The notes under the pieces are model-generated. The model was not told the origin of the DNA and did no database searches. It worked only from the letters and a program-made list of their open reading frames with translations. This document shows positions 53,166-61,700 of a stretch of 64,000 nucleotides of DNA, one piece after another. This DNA is from Syntrophobacterales bacterium (GTDB lineage: Bacteria > Desulfobacterota > Syntrophorhabdia > Syntrophorhabdales > Syntrophorhabdaceae), in the NCBI GenBank assembly GCA_031274925.1, contig JAISPL010000025.1, forward strand, positions 34,895-98,894, read 5' to 3'. The position numbers and the translations under genes were made by a program. The first letter of the stretch is position 1. Every line of letters begins with the position of its first letter.

Positions 53166-54231
53166 AAAAATGCGGAGTGATTAAAGGCGTAGTGTGGAAT
53201 GACAGAAAAGAAGGAAGACAAAAGACTTAAGTTGGGTAGCCTGGAAAGAGGATTCCGCATGAGAGAACTGACAACTGCCGAAGGCATTGCCAAATCGGTG
53301 ATTCCTCACCATATGGCTCAAGAATTACTTACCGAACCGGTTAAGACAGTGCGTACTATGACGTATTCTGGCCCAGAATGCGTGAAGTATGTCCGACTTA
53401 TAAAACCTCTTCCTCCTCTTTGAACAAAATTAAGCTATCCTTCTCCCTGAAAGATCAAAGCAAGGACATCACACATTTTATAGAACTTAGCGAGACAATC
53501 TTCAGCGATAACAATGAGTCTTCTTCTTCTAAAAATGAGCTTTACACTGCAACAAGATTTACCATTGAGCAGACAACGGAACTGATCGAAAACAGCCTGC
53601 TCTCTTGGATGACACCGATTCAACCAGTATGATATTATGGTCGGAAAATTTTATACCCACGGTCTATCGAGAGGACTTATACCTACCGACCTTGCATTTT
53701 ATGCGGAGTCTGCGAAGAAGATCGTAGATAAAGAGATGGCGTTAAGACATTAAGTGACCGCTCACCTGTCCGAAAATGAGGATACCAGAGCCATGCAGTT
53801 GGCACGTACCGTGCGTGCTCCGGAACTATATGTTGGACCGATCTTTTCGACAGGAGGGGGCCAGCTCGTATAAGGATCCGAAAAAAGAGGAGACCACAAC
53901 GTGATCTGTTTACTCATGATCGTATCTCCGGTTATTGTCGCATGTATATTACCGCTAACAGCAGACGACCATAATGAAATCTGGAGAAGCTGTTGGCGGT
54001 GGACGGGGTTGTACTGATGTCCCGTCTATCTCAGCCATGAGACAGTACAAATGAAAACCTTCATAGACCGTTCATGTGGCTTGGACACAGACTTTGTAAA
54101 ACACGGAAACCTGGCCTTGTTTTAAGTGTTTAGGTGGGGGAGGAGAGAAAGGCTTTTAGCCACTTAAAGCTCAATACCTGGAGCGGATACTTAGTGTTTA
54201 CAAGGCGTTTTTCATAGAGATCCGGACGGCC
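53166..54231. other. Region without a convincing gene
   Basis: Just over 1 kb of short broken frames on the + strand: a 74-codon frame at 53199-53423 (LTTAEGIAKSVIPHHMAQEL), one at 53378-53632, and stretches such as AHLSENEDTRAMQLARTVRAPE near 53765-53830, interrupted by stops. The composition suggests one or more decayed genes, but I recognise no family, so I do not name a pseudogene. I see no intact ribosome site plus long frame. Confidence 0.35.
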
Positions 54232-54495
54232 ATGGCCACTAGTCCCGGAGGTTTTCTCGGTAAAGACCTGCTGGAGGTGAGGGCAAAAGACATTACTCAT
54301 GACCTGAAACAGACAATAAAGGAGAAAAGACAATATCCACTAGGGATGAGGATCTCTCATAATTATTTCTTTATGAGGGATCTTGTCACCAGGAAGAAAG
54401 ATTTTATGGAAGATAACCATCTGTATTGGCAGGTAAAGGATTTCCAGGGCAATATAGCCCTTCTTCTAAAGTTGGAAGAGTTATACTCTACATAG
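54232..54495 (+). CDS. Small hypothetical protein, possibly a gene remnant
   Basis: 87 aa, charged and helical (KDLLEVRAKDITHDLKQTIK; NYFFMRDLVTRKKDFMEDN). Amino-acid usage looks protein-like, but no family is recognised and no clear ribosome site precedes ATG 54232. It lies ten bases before the EpmA gene on the same strand. It could be the 3' end of the decayed region upstream. Confidence 0.35.
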   Translation: MATSPGGFLGKDLLEVRAKDITHDLKQTIKEKRQYPLGMRISHNYFFMRDLVTRKKDFMEDNHLYWQVKDFQGNIALLLKLEELYST

Positions 54496-54504
54496 AGAGG
54501 GACA

Positions 54505-55527
54505 GTGCGGGATAGGGACCGCCGCCGGAGACTTGACAGCCTTCTCGACCTTCCTTATAATAGGCACCGAACTATCATGACCGAACGAGAGATATTAGAG
54601 GCACGGCATGAGCTCCTACGGGCTGTCCGGGAATTCTTCTATGAGCGTGATTACCTGGAGGTGGAAACGCCTTCCATCATGAAGACTGTACCCCCTGATC
54701 CTTATATTGACCCCATTAAAGTGCTCGTGGGTGAAAAAGGGCCATTCTACCTGCATACATCACCAGAAGTGCATATGAAGCGGCTCCTGCAATACGGGCA
54801 TAATCGTGTTTTTCAAGTCTGCAGGGCCTACAGAGTAGAGGAACTGACGGAGCTCCACAATGTGGAATTTACCATGCTTGAGTGGTATCGGGAGGGTAAC
54901 TATGAGGATGTCATGGGAGAAGTCCAAGATCTTGTATATTTCGTGGCAGGCAAACTGCGCTCCGAAGGGGTGAAACGCTTCGCAGCGCCGTACCGGGTAT
55001 TCGAGATAGACCGCCTCTTTCTGGAGACGACGGGCATTGATCCTCTTCCTCTTAATAGGGGTGACTTTTTTCTTGCCATGCAAAGAGCAGGTTTTAAGGG
55101 TCTCGACGAAAAAGACGGATGGAACGACCTCTTTTTCAAGCTCCTGGTTCAGGAGGTCGAGGGTCGAGTAAAAGAGAAAAAACCTTATTTCATAAAAGAC
55201 TGGCCCAAGTCTATATCTACTATGGCAAAAAGGAAAGACTCAAAGAAAGCCGAAAGATTTGAATTTTACATCGACGGAGTTGAGATTGGAAATGGCTATT
55301 CTGAACTTCTGGAACCAGAGGAGCAGAGAGCTAGGTTCATGAAGGACAATAGGGATCGTGTTCGGCTCGGCAAAGAAACGTTTCTCCCGGATGAACCGTT
55401 CCTTGCTGCCCTTGAGTGCCTTAAGGGACCTTACGCGGGGGTTGCCGTTGGCATGGACCGTCTGCTCATGAAGATCATGGGGCTTGAACGAATCGACGAG
55501 GTTATCGTACACCGTTTTACAGCATGA
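54505..55527 (+). CDS. epmA: EF-P lysine lysyltransferase EpmA (truncated lysyl-tRNA synthetase homologue)
   Basis: Adds beta-lysine to elongation factor P. 340 aa, the length of the stand-alone class II LysRS catalytic domain without the anticodon-binding part. Class II motif 2 appears as FQVCRAYRVEEL followed by EFTMLEWYR, and motif 3 as GVAVGMDRLLMKIMG. FYLHTSPEVHMKRLL matches the EpmA (GenX/PoxA) block. Start GTG 54505 behind GAGAGGG; ATG 54577 would shorten it by 24 residues. The partners epmB and efp are not in the window. Confidence 0.9.
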   Translation: MRDRDRRRRLDSLLDLPYNRHRTIMTEREILEARHELLRAVREFFYERDYLEVETPSIMKTVPPDPYIDPIKVLVGEKGPFYLHTSPEVHMKRLLQYGHNRVFQVCRAYRVEELTELHNVEFTMLEWYREGNYEDVMGEVQDLVYFVAGKLRSEGVKRFAAPYRVFEIDRLFLETTGIDPLPLNRGDFFLAMQRAGFKGLDEKDGWNDLFFKLLVQEVEGRVKEKKPYFIKDWPKSISTMAKRKDSKKAERFEFYIDGVEIGNGYSELLEPEEQRARFMKDNRDRVRLGKETFLPDEPFLAALECLKGPYAGVAVGMDRLLMKIMGLERIDEVIVHRFTA

Positions 55528-55800
55528 TTTTGTAAAAGAGAATCCCGATGTGCTTTCTTGAGACCACTTGCCGTAATGGTCATATTCGAAGTGTCGGGCG
55601 ACAGGCGCAGGAAATTGTTTTGGCCCTGAACTGAAGCCTGTGTGATGGGAGGCCGACAGATCTATAAACTTCTGACAAAGGATTTCCGATCTTTTTATGT
55701 GATAGACGCTTGCGATAAGAGGTGGTTTTTCTGCAGTCATATTTTTCTATATATTTCGTGGGCGTAACGAGCGTTGTCGTATATATCCCTGCTTCCTGAC
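55528..55800. other. Intergenic region downstream of epmA
   Basis: About 270 bases with only overlapping, unrelated-looking frames on the minus strand. No terminator with a clear T-run and no gene that I can support. Confidence 0.35.
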
Positions 55801-55962
55801 TCAAGAGAATAGAACTTTTGCTTTCACGCCAAGCCGTACGAGGAATCTTGCAATGGCTTCCGCCTCGGACTCATGCCCCAGAATAGTCGCCTCCAAATTA
55901 TTGGTCTCCGAAAAAACAGATATAACTGTAGTGCAGTCATTGTCCTCAAAAAGGTATTCCAT
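55801..55962 (-). CDS. Small protein of 53 aa, DUF2007-like appearance
   Basis: Minus-strand frame from ATG 55962 to TGA 55801, preceded by GGGAGCGGAG seven bases before the ATG. The product begins MEYLFEDNDCTTVISVFSET and ends AIARFLVRLGVKAKVLFS. The pattern of a hydrophobic strand followed by an E-A-E-A-I-A-x-F-L helix and a short final strand recalls the small putative signal-transducing DUF2007 proteins. It is too short for certainty. The bases 55963-56293 beyond it show no other gene. Confidence 0.5.
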   Translation of the reverse strand: MEYLFEDNDCTTVISVFSETNNLEATILGHESEAEAIARFLVRLGVKAKVLFS

Positions 55963-56293
55963 TTAGGAACTCCGCTCCCGTCAAGGGTGGGGACATTCGC
56001 GTTGATATTTTTCGAAGACTATGTAAACGTCACACTGCATGATTTTGTGTGGCGTGAGTTGAGATATCCTCTTTGAGGGGAGTGATTGGCATCTCAGCAA
56101 CTGGACTGACTGACAGGGTATATGTAAAGGGGCGATAAGAAAAGCAGTATCCCTTTTCATACCCTCAATTTTTTTCTCTCAAAAAAAGGGGCGACGCATA
56201 GACAAATAATCGTATAAAAATGCTGGAGGTACGCCGGCGGAAGCGACCAGCTTATGGAGGATAAATATTGAGGATAAATATAACGGTCAACCC

Positions 56294-57175
56294 CTATGAA
56301 AATTGGTATTTTGCAATAACTTCCCTGATTTTGGGAACCGCCTTTCTGGCTGCCTTCATTCCCTCTTCCATCAATACCTTTTTCTGAGAGAAATCGAAGA
56401 TGGAGACACCTTTCGTGTCGGGCTCTATCACCACATCCGCATGCCGTAGTCTTGTCTTGCTGTTTTCGTGCATCATGATATTGGCCGACTGACCTATTAT
56501 GTCAATCAAGGAGGTTATGTTATTGTCTTTCACATCTTTTGAGAGATTGACGGCAATCACGATGTCAGCCCCTTTGCGTTTTGCGATGTCGCAGGGGACA
56601 TTGTCTGTAACCCCTCCGTCAACAAGCGTACGATTTCCGAAGGTGACGGGAACGAAGATCCCTGGTATTGCCGACGAAGCCCTTATGGCTTTTGCAAGGG
56701 AGCCTTTCTCAAGTGTCACCGTCTCGCCGGTATTGATGTCTGTGGCGACAGGATAGAAAGGAATTTTTGTGTCTTCGACTTTTTTTACTTTAATGGTTTG
56801 CTCCACGAAAGCTTCAAGTTTGGCACCTTGAACAGGTCCCCATTTCGAGTTCACAATGGATACATCAAGTATATCATTTCTGTCTATCTTGAACGCTGTC
56901 CATTCAAGCTGGAAACTGTCTGGGTTTGACGCATACATGCCTCCGATCAGACTCCCCACGCTTGCTCCCACAATCATTCGGATCGGTATTTTTTCTTGTT
57001 CTAGGATGCGGATTACTCCCACATGGGCGAAACCCTTGGCCGATCCACCACCAAGGACCAATGCGATGGCGGGGGCAGTCTTTGGCGTCACCTGCACCGA
57101 CTGGCAGGAAAACAATGCAGCAGCCAGAATAAGAAGGCAACTGACGAGTTTAGTGGGGCTACCGGAGTCCGACAT
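56294..57175 (-). CDS. Patatin-like phospholipase lipoprotein (RssA-like)
   Basis: 293 aa from ATG 57175; an ATG at 57226 would add 17 residues without a signal. The lipobox LILAAALFSC makes C24 the likely lipidated residue. Patatin motifs: oxyanion GGGSAKG (about 43-48), nucleophile GASVG with S72, and the D-G-G of LVDGGVTDNVP. Likely an envelope phospholipase or lysophospholipase. The start overlaps the end of the upstream hydrolase gene by 17 bases, so the two are one operon. Confidence 0.88.
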   Translation of the reverse strand: MSDSGSPTKLVSCLLILAAALFSCQSVQVTPKTAPAIALVLGGGSAKGFAHVGVIRILEQEKIPIRMIVGASVGSLIGGMYASNPDSFQLEWTAFKIDRNDILDVSIVNSKWGPVQGAKLEAFVEQTIKVKKVEDTKIPFYPVATDINTGETVTLEKGSLAKAIRASSAIPGIFVPVTFGNRTLVDGGVTDNVPCDIAKRKGADIVIAVNLSKDVKDNNITSLIDIIGQSANIMMHENSKTRLRHADVVIEPDTKGVSIFDFSQKKVLMEEGMKAARKAVPKIREVIAKYQFS

Positions 57176-57794
57176 AGGGATTATAGACCTTTTCTCTCGC
57201 GATTGTACTCTTCGGAGTTTCTCCATAGTTATGCCCCGAGGCTACCACCGTGTCACCAGGTAAGACAAAAAGCTTTTCGTGGATAGATGATACAAGGGTT
57301 TCCCACGAACCCCCTGCGAGGTCTGTTCGGCCTACGCCGCCCACAAAAAGGGTATCGCCGGTGAATACGATGCCCTTGTGATAAAGGGAAATGCTCCCCG
57401 GAGAATGGCCTGGAGTATGAAGCACCTGAAGAGAGGTCTCTCCGATGATAATTTCGTCATTTTCTTTCACGGTCTGATCTGCTGGCGGGGAAGATTCCGC
57501 CCCGAAAGAATCCATAAGGGAAAGCGACTGGTGTACCAGGTTTTGGGCTTCCGATTCGTGGATGATGATTTTGGCCCCTGTGAGATCCTTCATCTTTTTG
57601 TTCCCCATAACGTGATCTACGTGGGAATGGGTGTTGACGATATACCTTATGTTATATCCTCTTGTCACCGCCTCTTTCACGATACGGTCACCTTCGGAGG
57701 CGGGGTCTATGACCAAAGCCTCGTTGGTTTTCTGGCAGGCCACGATGTAGGCAAAGACTGCAAATCCCCCCACTTCGATCTGTTTCACGAACAT
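57159..57794 (-). CDS. Metallo-beta-lactamase fold hydrolase, glyoxalase II-like
   Basis: 211 aa. Zinc ligands: THSHVDH (H56, H58, D60, H61), HTPGHSPGS and FTGDTLF, then SGHNYGE near the C-terminus. Resembles the short glyoxalase II/YcbL group that hydrolyses S-lactoylglutathione or other thioesters. Translation probably couples it to the patatin gene. Confidence 0.88.
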   Translation of the reverse strand: MFVKQIEVGGFAVFAYIVACQKTNEALVIDPASEGDRIVKEAVTRGYNIRYIVNTHSHVDHVMGNKKMKDLTGAKIIIHESEAQNLVHQSLSLMDSFGAESSPPADQTVKENDEIIIGETSLQVLHTPGHSPGSISLYHKGIVFTGDTLFVGGVGRTDLAGGSWETLVSSIHEKLFVLPGDTVVASGHNYGETPKSTIAREKVYNPYVGLR

Positions 57795-57990
57795 AAATTC
57801 CTCCTAATTGTTTAAATAATCATATACTTTTTTGAGCCGTATTTTCAATTGATTTGATGACATGTGAAATTGTCTTTGAAAATTTTGCTTTGCAAGAACC
57901 ATTCAAGTGTGCCAGAATATCATGAAAGGTTGTGCCTTGCGTTCAAACTGAGGCAGGGATTTAAATCAACTCGAAAGCTTGAGAGATAAA

Positions 57991-58659
57991 ATGTATATTG
58001 AGGGAACTACAATAGACGACACATGGCGGACAATGATGGCTGTCTGTGTTCAGCATGGGATTGACTACAAAGTGGCGAGGGGAAGCTATGAAGGGCAATT
58101 GAGGAAGCAGTTTTCCAATGTGATGATTAAGATAAAGGCCCCATGGGTGCGTCCTTTGGCACCTATTCTTCCACCTTCTCTGCCGGGCCCTACAACCGAT
58201 GAGGCCATACAGGAGTACTTTGTAGAATACCTAATGGGAGACACGGTGAAACCCAACGAAGATTATACCTATGGCAGTTTTATCGTGCCTCAGATCAATG
58301 CTGTCATAGATATACTGAATCAGTCCTTCGGGGGTACCAATCAGGCGTGCATCACCGTGGGCGACAGGGGATCAATAAAACTTGCCGATCCTCCTTGTCT
58401 CAAAGTAATCGCCTTTGATGTGATTGATGGGAGGTTGGTAATGTCTGTCTTCTTCAGGAGTTGGGACGCCTTTGCGGGTTTTCCGCAGAATATCGGAGGC
58501 CTTCAACTCCTCAAGGAATTTGTCCTTGAGCAATTGACATTCGATTTGTCCGATGGCGAGATCTACTGCTATAGCAGCGGGCTGCATCTTTACGAACAAT
58601 ATTGGGATCTTGTCGATCAGCTCTGCTACGGAACCCGGTGCAAGCCTTCGCATACGTAA
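57991..58659 (+). CDS. Thymidylate synthase-like protein (archaeal-type ThyA fold)
   Basis: 222 aa from ATG 57991 with GAGAGA upstream; a TTG at 57979 would add four residues. Core features of the thymidylate synthase family are present: the nucleophile block DPPCLKVIAF (C136), VFFRSWDAFAGFPQN corresponding to the RSxDxFLGxPFN motif (R156), and SGLHLYEQYWD corresponding to the DxHIYxNH motif. At this length it matches the small archaeal subgroup rather than the 264-aa E. coli type. Whether it makes dTMP or modifies another pyrimidine is not decided by the sequence. Confidence 0.78.
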   Translation: MYIEGTTIDDTWRTMMAVCVQHGIDYKVARGSYEGQLRKQFSNVMIKIKAPWVRPLAPILPPSLPGPTTDEAIQEYFVEYLMGDTVKPNEDYTYGSFIVPQINAVIDILNQSFGGTNQACITVGDRGSIKLADPPCLKVIAFDVIDGRLVMSVFFRSWDAFAGFPQNIGGLQLLKEFVLEQLTFDLSDGEIYCYSSGLHLYEQYWDLVDQLCYGTRCKPSHT

Positions 58660-59211
58660 TGCTAATTCAGCGCAGTTACACATTTTGATTGTAAGCCGAC
58701 ACAGTTTGGTAACCGTATGTCTATAAACGAAGCCGATGACATTCTCCCGATGTGTTTCTTCGCATAGGGAAACCTGCGTGGCAACCTTCCCCCTCCAGTG
58801 TACCGCTCGGTATGAGGCTTCAAGTTCTCCTTAAGCGGGTTGAGTTTAGCTGAAGTATATGGTTTTGGCATAAATTAAAGATGATCTTTCCCACAGTTTG
58901 TTGAATATTGCCCCCATTTTGCCTCATGAAAGTTTTCTTTTCATGTCGATAAACAGGTTTTACTGTGTATGGCAATCAGAAGAAGCTTTCCATTTCTCTC
59001 TTTCCTGTGCGACTGTCAGCATAAGACTCCGGAACTGGCTGTATCTCGGTTATTTCAAGCTGGCCTTCTCTACGCTTTATTTAGAATTTTCTTGTTCCAT
59101 GAGAACTTGCTTTTTTCGATGTAGATGCTTCGTATGGAGAGGGTGATTTCAAGGTAGACGGTTGCTGGCGGTCGCTTCCTCGGGGGTTCTCTTTATTGCT
59201 TCCAATTGTTA
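58660..59211. other. Intergenic region
   Basis: 550 bases of short overlapping frames on both strands with no ribosome site plus long frame and no family resemblance. I see no RNA gene or repeat here. Confidence 0.4.
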
Positions 59212-59841
59212 TTAGAATTCACCTTCGAGGTTATAGAGCCACAGAAGAGTTTTTTTGGATTTTATCCACAGGGAATCCTGTTTAGTTGAAAAGGGCGTGG
59301 TTTCGAGGACCTCCAGCAGGTATTTCCGTGATTTTTCCCCATCTCCTTTCTTGGCATAGCCATATCCTATATCATAGGCGGAAGCCTCTATGATAGCGGT
59401 ATATTTTTTCGTAAGCTGTTCCATTCTTTTAAGTTTCAAGAAGATGTCCTCACGTTCGGCTTGGGATGCAGACGAGTCACTAACTATTTTCTCATACTGA
59501 GATTTAAAAAATTTCACAGTTTTCAGAACATCTTCTGAATAATCGTGAATCTTGAGAAGGGCGTAAAGGGCAATATCTATTTCCCCCTTCTTGATCTGAT
59601 CGTCCGCTCTTTTGAAAAATTCCTGTACGTTTGCGTCGTTTATGGCCGTTTCTCTTGCAGCAGACACTTTTCTGGGCTTCTTGTCAGCCCGTTCAGCCCC
59701 CGATAACGGGGCTGCCAAGAACACGGACGCGAGAAACAGAACGAAAAGGAAAGGGACGGCAATCTTCCCTTTCCTTGGACCGTATTTTAACCGATTGCTT
59801 CTTTTAACTTGTTGCCTGGTTTGAACTTCGGAACCTTGCAT
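59212..59841 (-). CDS. Periplasmic helical (TPR-like) hypothetical protein
   Basis: 209 aa from ATG 59841, which lies 55 bases inside the HU gene; no later in-frame ATG, GTG or TTG gives a full protein. AAAGGAGA sits about 13 bases upstream. A hydrophobic signal-like segment FLFVLFLASVFLAAPLSGAE at about 31-50 is followed by alpha-helical repeats (EFFKRADDQIKKGEIDIALY; YDIGYGYAKKGDGEKSRKYL) resembling tetratricopeptide units. Function unknown. The overlap with hup is unusual. Confidence 0.65.
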   Translation of the reverse strand: MQGSEVQTRQQVKRSNRLKYGPRKGKIAVPFLFVLFLASVFLAAPLSGAERADKKPRKVSAARETAINDANVQEFFKRADDQIKKGEIDIALYALLKIHDYSEDVLKTVKFFKSQYEKIVSDSSASQAEREDIFLKLKRMEQLTKKYTAIIEASAYDIGYGYAKKGDGEKSRKYLLEVLETTPFSTKQDSLWIKSKKTLLWLYNLEGEF

Positions 59842-60062
59842 GCAGGTATCTCGATCTCCTTTCCTGTCCTCGGGTTTCTTCCTATCCGCGCAGCTCTTTC
59901 TACAACAGAAAACGTGCCGAAGCCGGTCAATGTGATCTTGCCGTCTCTCTCTTTAAGCGCTTCCGAGATGTTATCGAGAAGTGCGTTCAGCACTTTCTCT
60001 GCAACAGACTTCTTTATCCCTGAATTACTTGCTACATTAGCGATGAGCTCAGTTTTTGTCAT
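59787..60062 (-). CDS. hup: DNA-binding protein HU
   Basis: 91 aa nucleoid protein. MTKTELIANVASNSGIKKSV start, GKITLTGFGTFSV core, and the beta-arm ARIGRNPRTGKEIEIPA with the DNA-intercalating proline in RNPRTG. Ends with the VPKFKPGNKLKEAIG helix. It begins 26 bases after tRNA-Met on the same strand and probably shares its promoter. Confidence 0.96.
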   Translation of the reverse strand: MTKTELIANVASNSGIKKSVAEKVLNALLDNISEALKERDGKITLTGFGTFSVVERAARIGRNPRTGKEIEIPACKVPKFKPGNKLKEAIG

Positions 60063-60088
60063 CTGTTTCCCCCTCGTGGTCTGAAAAA

Positions 60089-60162
60089 TGGCGGTGCAGG
60101 GAATTGAACCCCGGACACTGCGGATATGAGCCGCATGCTCTAACCATCTGAGCTACACCGCC
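60089..60162 (-). tRNA. tRNA-Met (anticodon CAU, elongator type)
   Basis: Read on the minus strand: acceptor GGCGGTG pairs with CACCGCC before discriminator A; D-arm GTAGCTCAGATGG; anticodon arm GCGG-CTCATAT-CCGC with CAT; T-arm CCGGGGTTCAATTCCC. No CCA is encoded. The G1-C72 pair argues against an initiator. A CAU tRNA could also be the lysidine-modified Ile type, which the sequence alone does not exclude. Confidence 0.95.
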
Positions 60163-60170
60163 GCTGTTTT

Positions 60171-60200
60171 GATATAAGCTATTCCTGGCAACATTGTCAA
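60171..60200 (-). promoter_or_regulatory. Promoter of the tRNA-Met/hup unit
   Basis: On the minus strand TTGACA (60195-60200) is followed after 18 bases by TATATC (60171-60176), or by overlapping TTATAT at 17 bases. It ends just upstream of the tRNA 5' end at 60162. Confidence 0.6.
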
Positions 60201-60303
60201 TACCAAAGTTGGCATGGCGGAGAACGATCTGCTCGCTTTTTTCTGTCTCGGTAAAACCAATTGTGGTATAAAAATGTGAATTCATTCGGTTGGGGGCAAA
60301 TAA

Positions 60304-61293
60304 ATGAAAGTCCTTGTGACAGGCGGTTGCGGGTTTATAGGCTCACATGTAGTCGACGCTTTTGTTAGTGATGGCTGTGACGTGGTTATAATAGATAACC
60401 TTTCTACCGGGACGATGGAAAACTTAAACGTAAAAGCTAAATTTTACCATTCCGACATATGTTCCGAGGAGATTGAAGAAATTTTCCATGATGAGAAACC
60501 AGATATTGTCGATCATCATGCGGCCCAGATTTCCTTACCTTTATCAATAAAGGAACCCCTCCTTGATGCGGAGGTGAACATCAAAGGAACTTTACGGCTT
60601 CTCGACCTGTCGCGCAAATACGGCGTAAAAAAATTTATCTTCTCGTCCACTGGCGGTGCGATTTACGGAGAGGCTGAAAAAGTGCCTACCGGCGAGGACT
60701 ATTGTCCCGAACCTGTTTCACCTTATGCAATCTCGAAGTTTGCAAGCGAAAAGTATATCAAATTCTTTTTTCGCCAACACGGACTTGCCTATACTATACT
60801 GAGGTACAGTAACGTATACGGCCCGAGACAGATACCACACGGCGAGGCCGGTGTGGTGGCGATCTTCGCCGATATGCTGCTTTCAGGGAGACACCCGGTG
60901 CTCAACCATTTTCCGGAAGAAAAACAAGGCGTGATCCGGGATTACTGTTTTGTGAAAGACATAGCCAGGGCGAACATCATTGCCGCAACAACCGATAAAC
61001 CGAGTATATTCAATATTGGAACCGGGAAAGCCACTCATACCCTTGAGTTGTATGCGTTGGTAGTTGACGTCATAAGGAAGAAAGGTCTTGTGATACCGTC
61101 GACGTTTGATGAACCTCTCAGGGATTCAGCGAGGGCGGGCGATATACAGGTGAGTATCCTCAATGCGGCAAAGGCGAGAGAAGAGATGGGTTGGGAGTCT
61201 GCGTACAGTGTTGAGACGGGCCTTGCCGAGACCGTAGACTGGTATCTGAGCCGAGGAGCGGGAAGTAAAAAAGGAAAACCAGCAGGCAGATAA
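60304..61293 (+). CDS. NAD-dependent nucleotide-sugar epimerase/dehydratase (GalE-like)
   Basis: 329 aa extended SDR. NAD motif TGGCGFIGSH (6-15), acidic D31 in IIDNLST, the ST115 region FSSTGGAIYG, catalytic Y141 and K145 in SPYAISK, and substrate-site segments RYSNVYGPRQIPHGEAG and FNIGTGKAT. Most like bacterial UDP-glucose 4-epimerases. Divergent from tRNA-Met/hup. No sugar-pathway neighbour adjoins it. Confidence 0.9.
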   Translation: MKVLVTGGCGFIGSHVVDAFVSDGCDVVIIDNLSTGTMENLNVKAKFYHSDICSEEIEEIFHDEKPDIVDHHAAQISLPLSIKEPLLDAEVNIKGTLRLLDLSRKYGVKKFIFSSTGGAIYGEAEKVPTGEDYCPEPVSPYAISKFASEKYIKFFFRQHGLAYTILRYSNVYGPRQIPHGEAGVVAIFADMLLSGRHPVLNHFPEEKQGVIRDYCFVKDIARANIIAATTDKPSIFNIGTGKATHTLELYALVVDVIRKKGLVIPSTFDEPLRDSARAGDIQVSILNAAKAREEMGWESAYSVETGLAETVDWYLSRGAGSKKGKPAGR

Positions 61294-61394
61294 ACCGTCC
61301 AGGGAAGCAACAGCCTCTGTTTCTTGGGTGGTCAGAAGGTACGGTGTGAGACTTAAAGATGTGCTCACGGGAACCTCCTGCCTTCCGTAGCGAG

Positions 61395-61696
61395 AGGGCT
61401 TTTCAGCATATCTGGCAATTAAGAAGAATCAGACGATCCTCGTTGATATTGGTCCGGCAGCCGTCAGGAGACTCTTTGGGTTCGGCCGGCACACGGATGT
61501 GCTTGTCATAGAGTGTACGTTTCCCGAGAAGAAAGTGAAATAGCATACGGACTTAAGCGTTCTAGGCAGAGTAGTGCGCGAGGCGGAGCCTGGAAAAGCG
61601 TTGCTTACCCGCCTCTGCCCCGAACGGGACGATTCTATGGGACCACTTCATGCGCCGTACCTTATTTGGGAAGACGACATTGAACTGAACGTTTAA
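61395..61696 (+). pseudogene. C-terminal remnant of an RNase Z-like metallo-beta-lactamase gene
   Basis: Reading across frames and one stop gives LAIKKNQTILVDIGPAAVRR, LVIECTFPEKKVK, then HTDLSVLGRVVREAEPGKAL, LLTRLCPERDD and LIWEDDIELNV. That order (ECxFP, HL-S, K-LLTHxYPE, EDxxEV) is the C-terminal half of RNase Z-like MBL-fold proteins. The zinc-binding N-terminal part is missing and a key histidine (LTH) is arginine here. Clearly decayed. It fills the 400-base gap after the epimerase. Confidence 0.7.
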
Positions 61697-61700
61697 TTCC

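Noticed and set aside
53166..54231. Naming a specific pseudogene here
   Set aside because: The broken frames look protein-derived, but no family could be recognised, so only an uninterpreted region is reported.
58662..58871. Minus-strand frame recalling a group II intron or reverse-transcriptase fragment
   Set aside because: Only a short basic stretch; no reverse-transcriptase motif or intron domain V could be seen.
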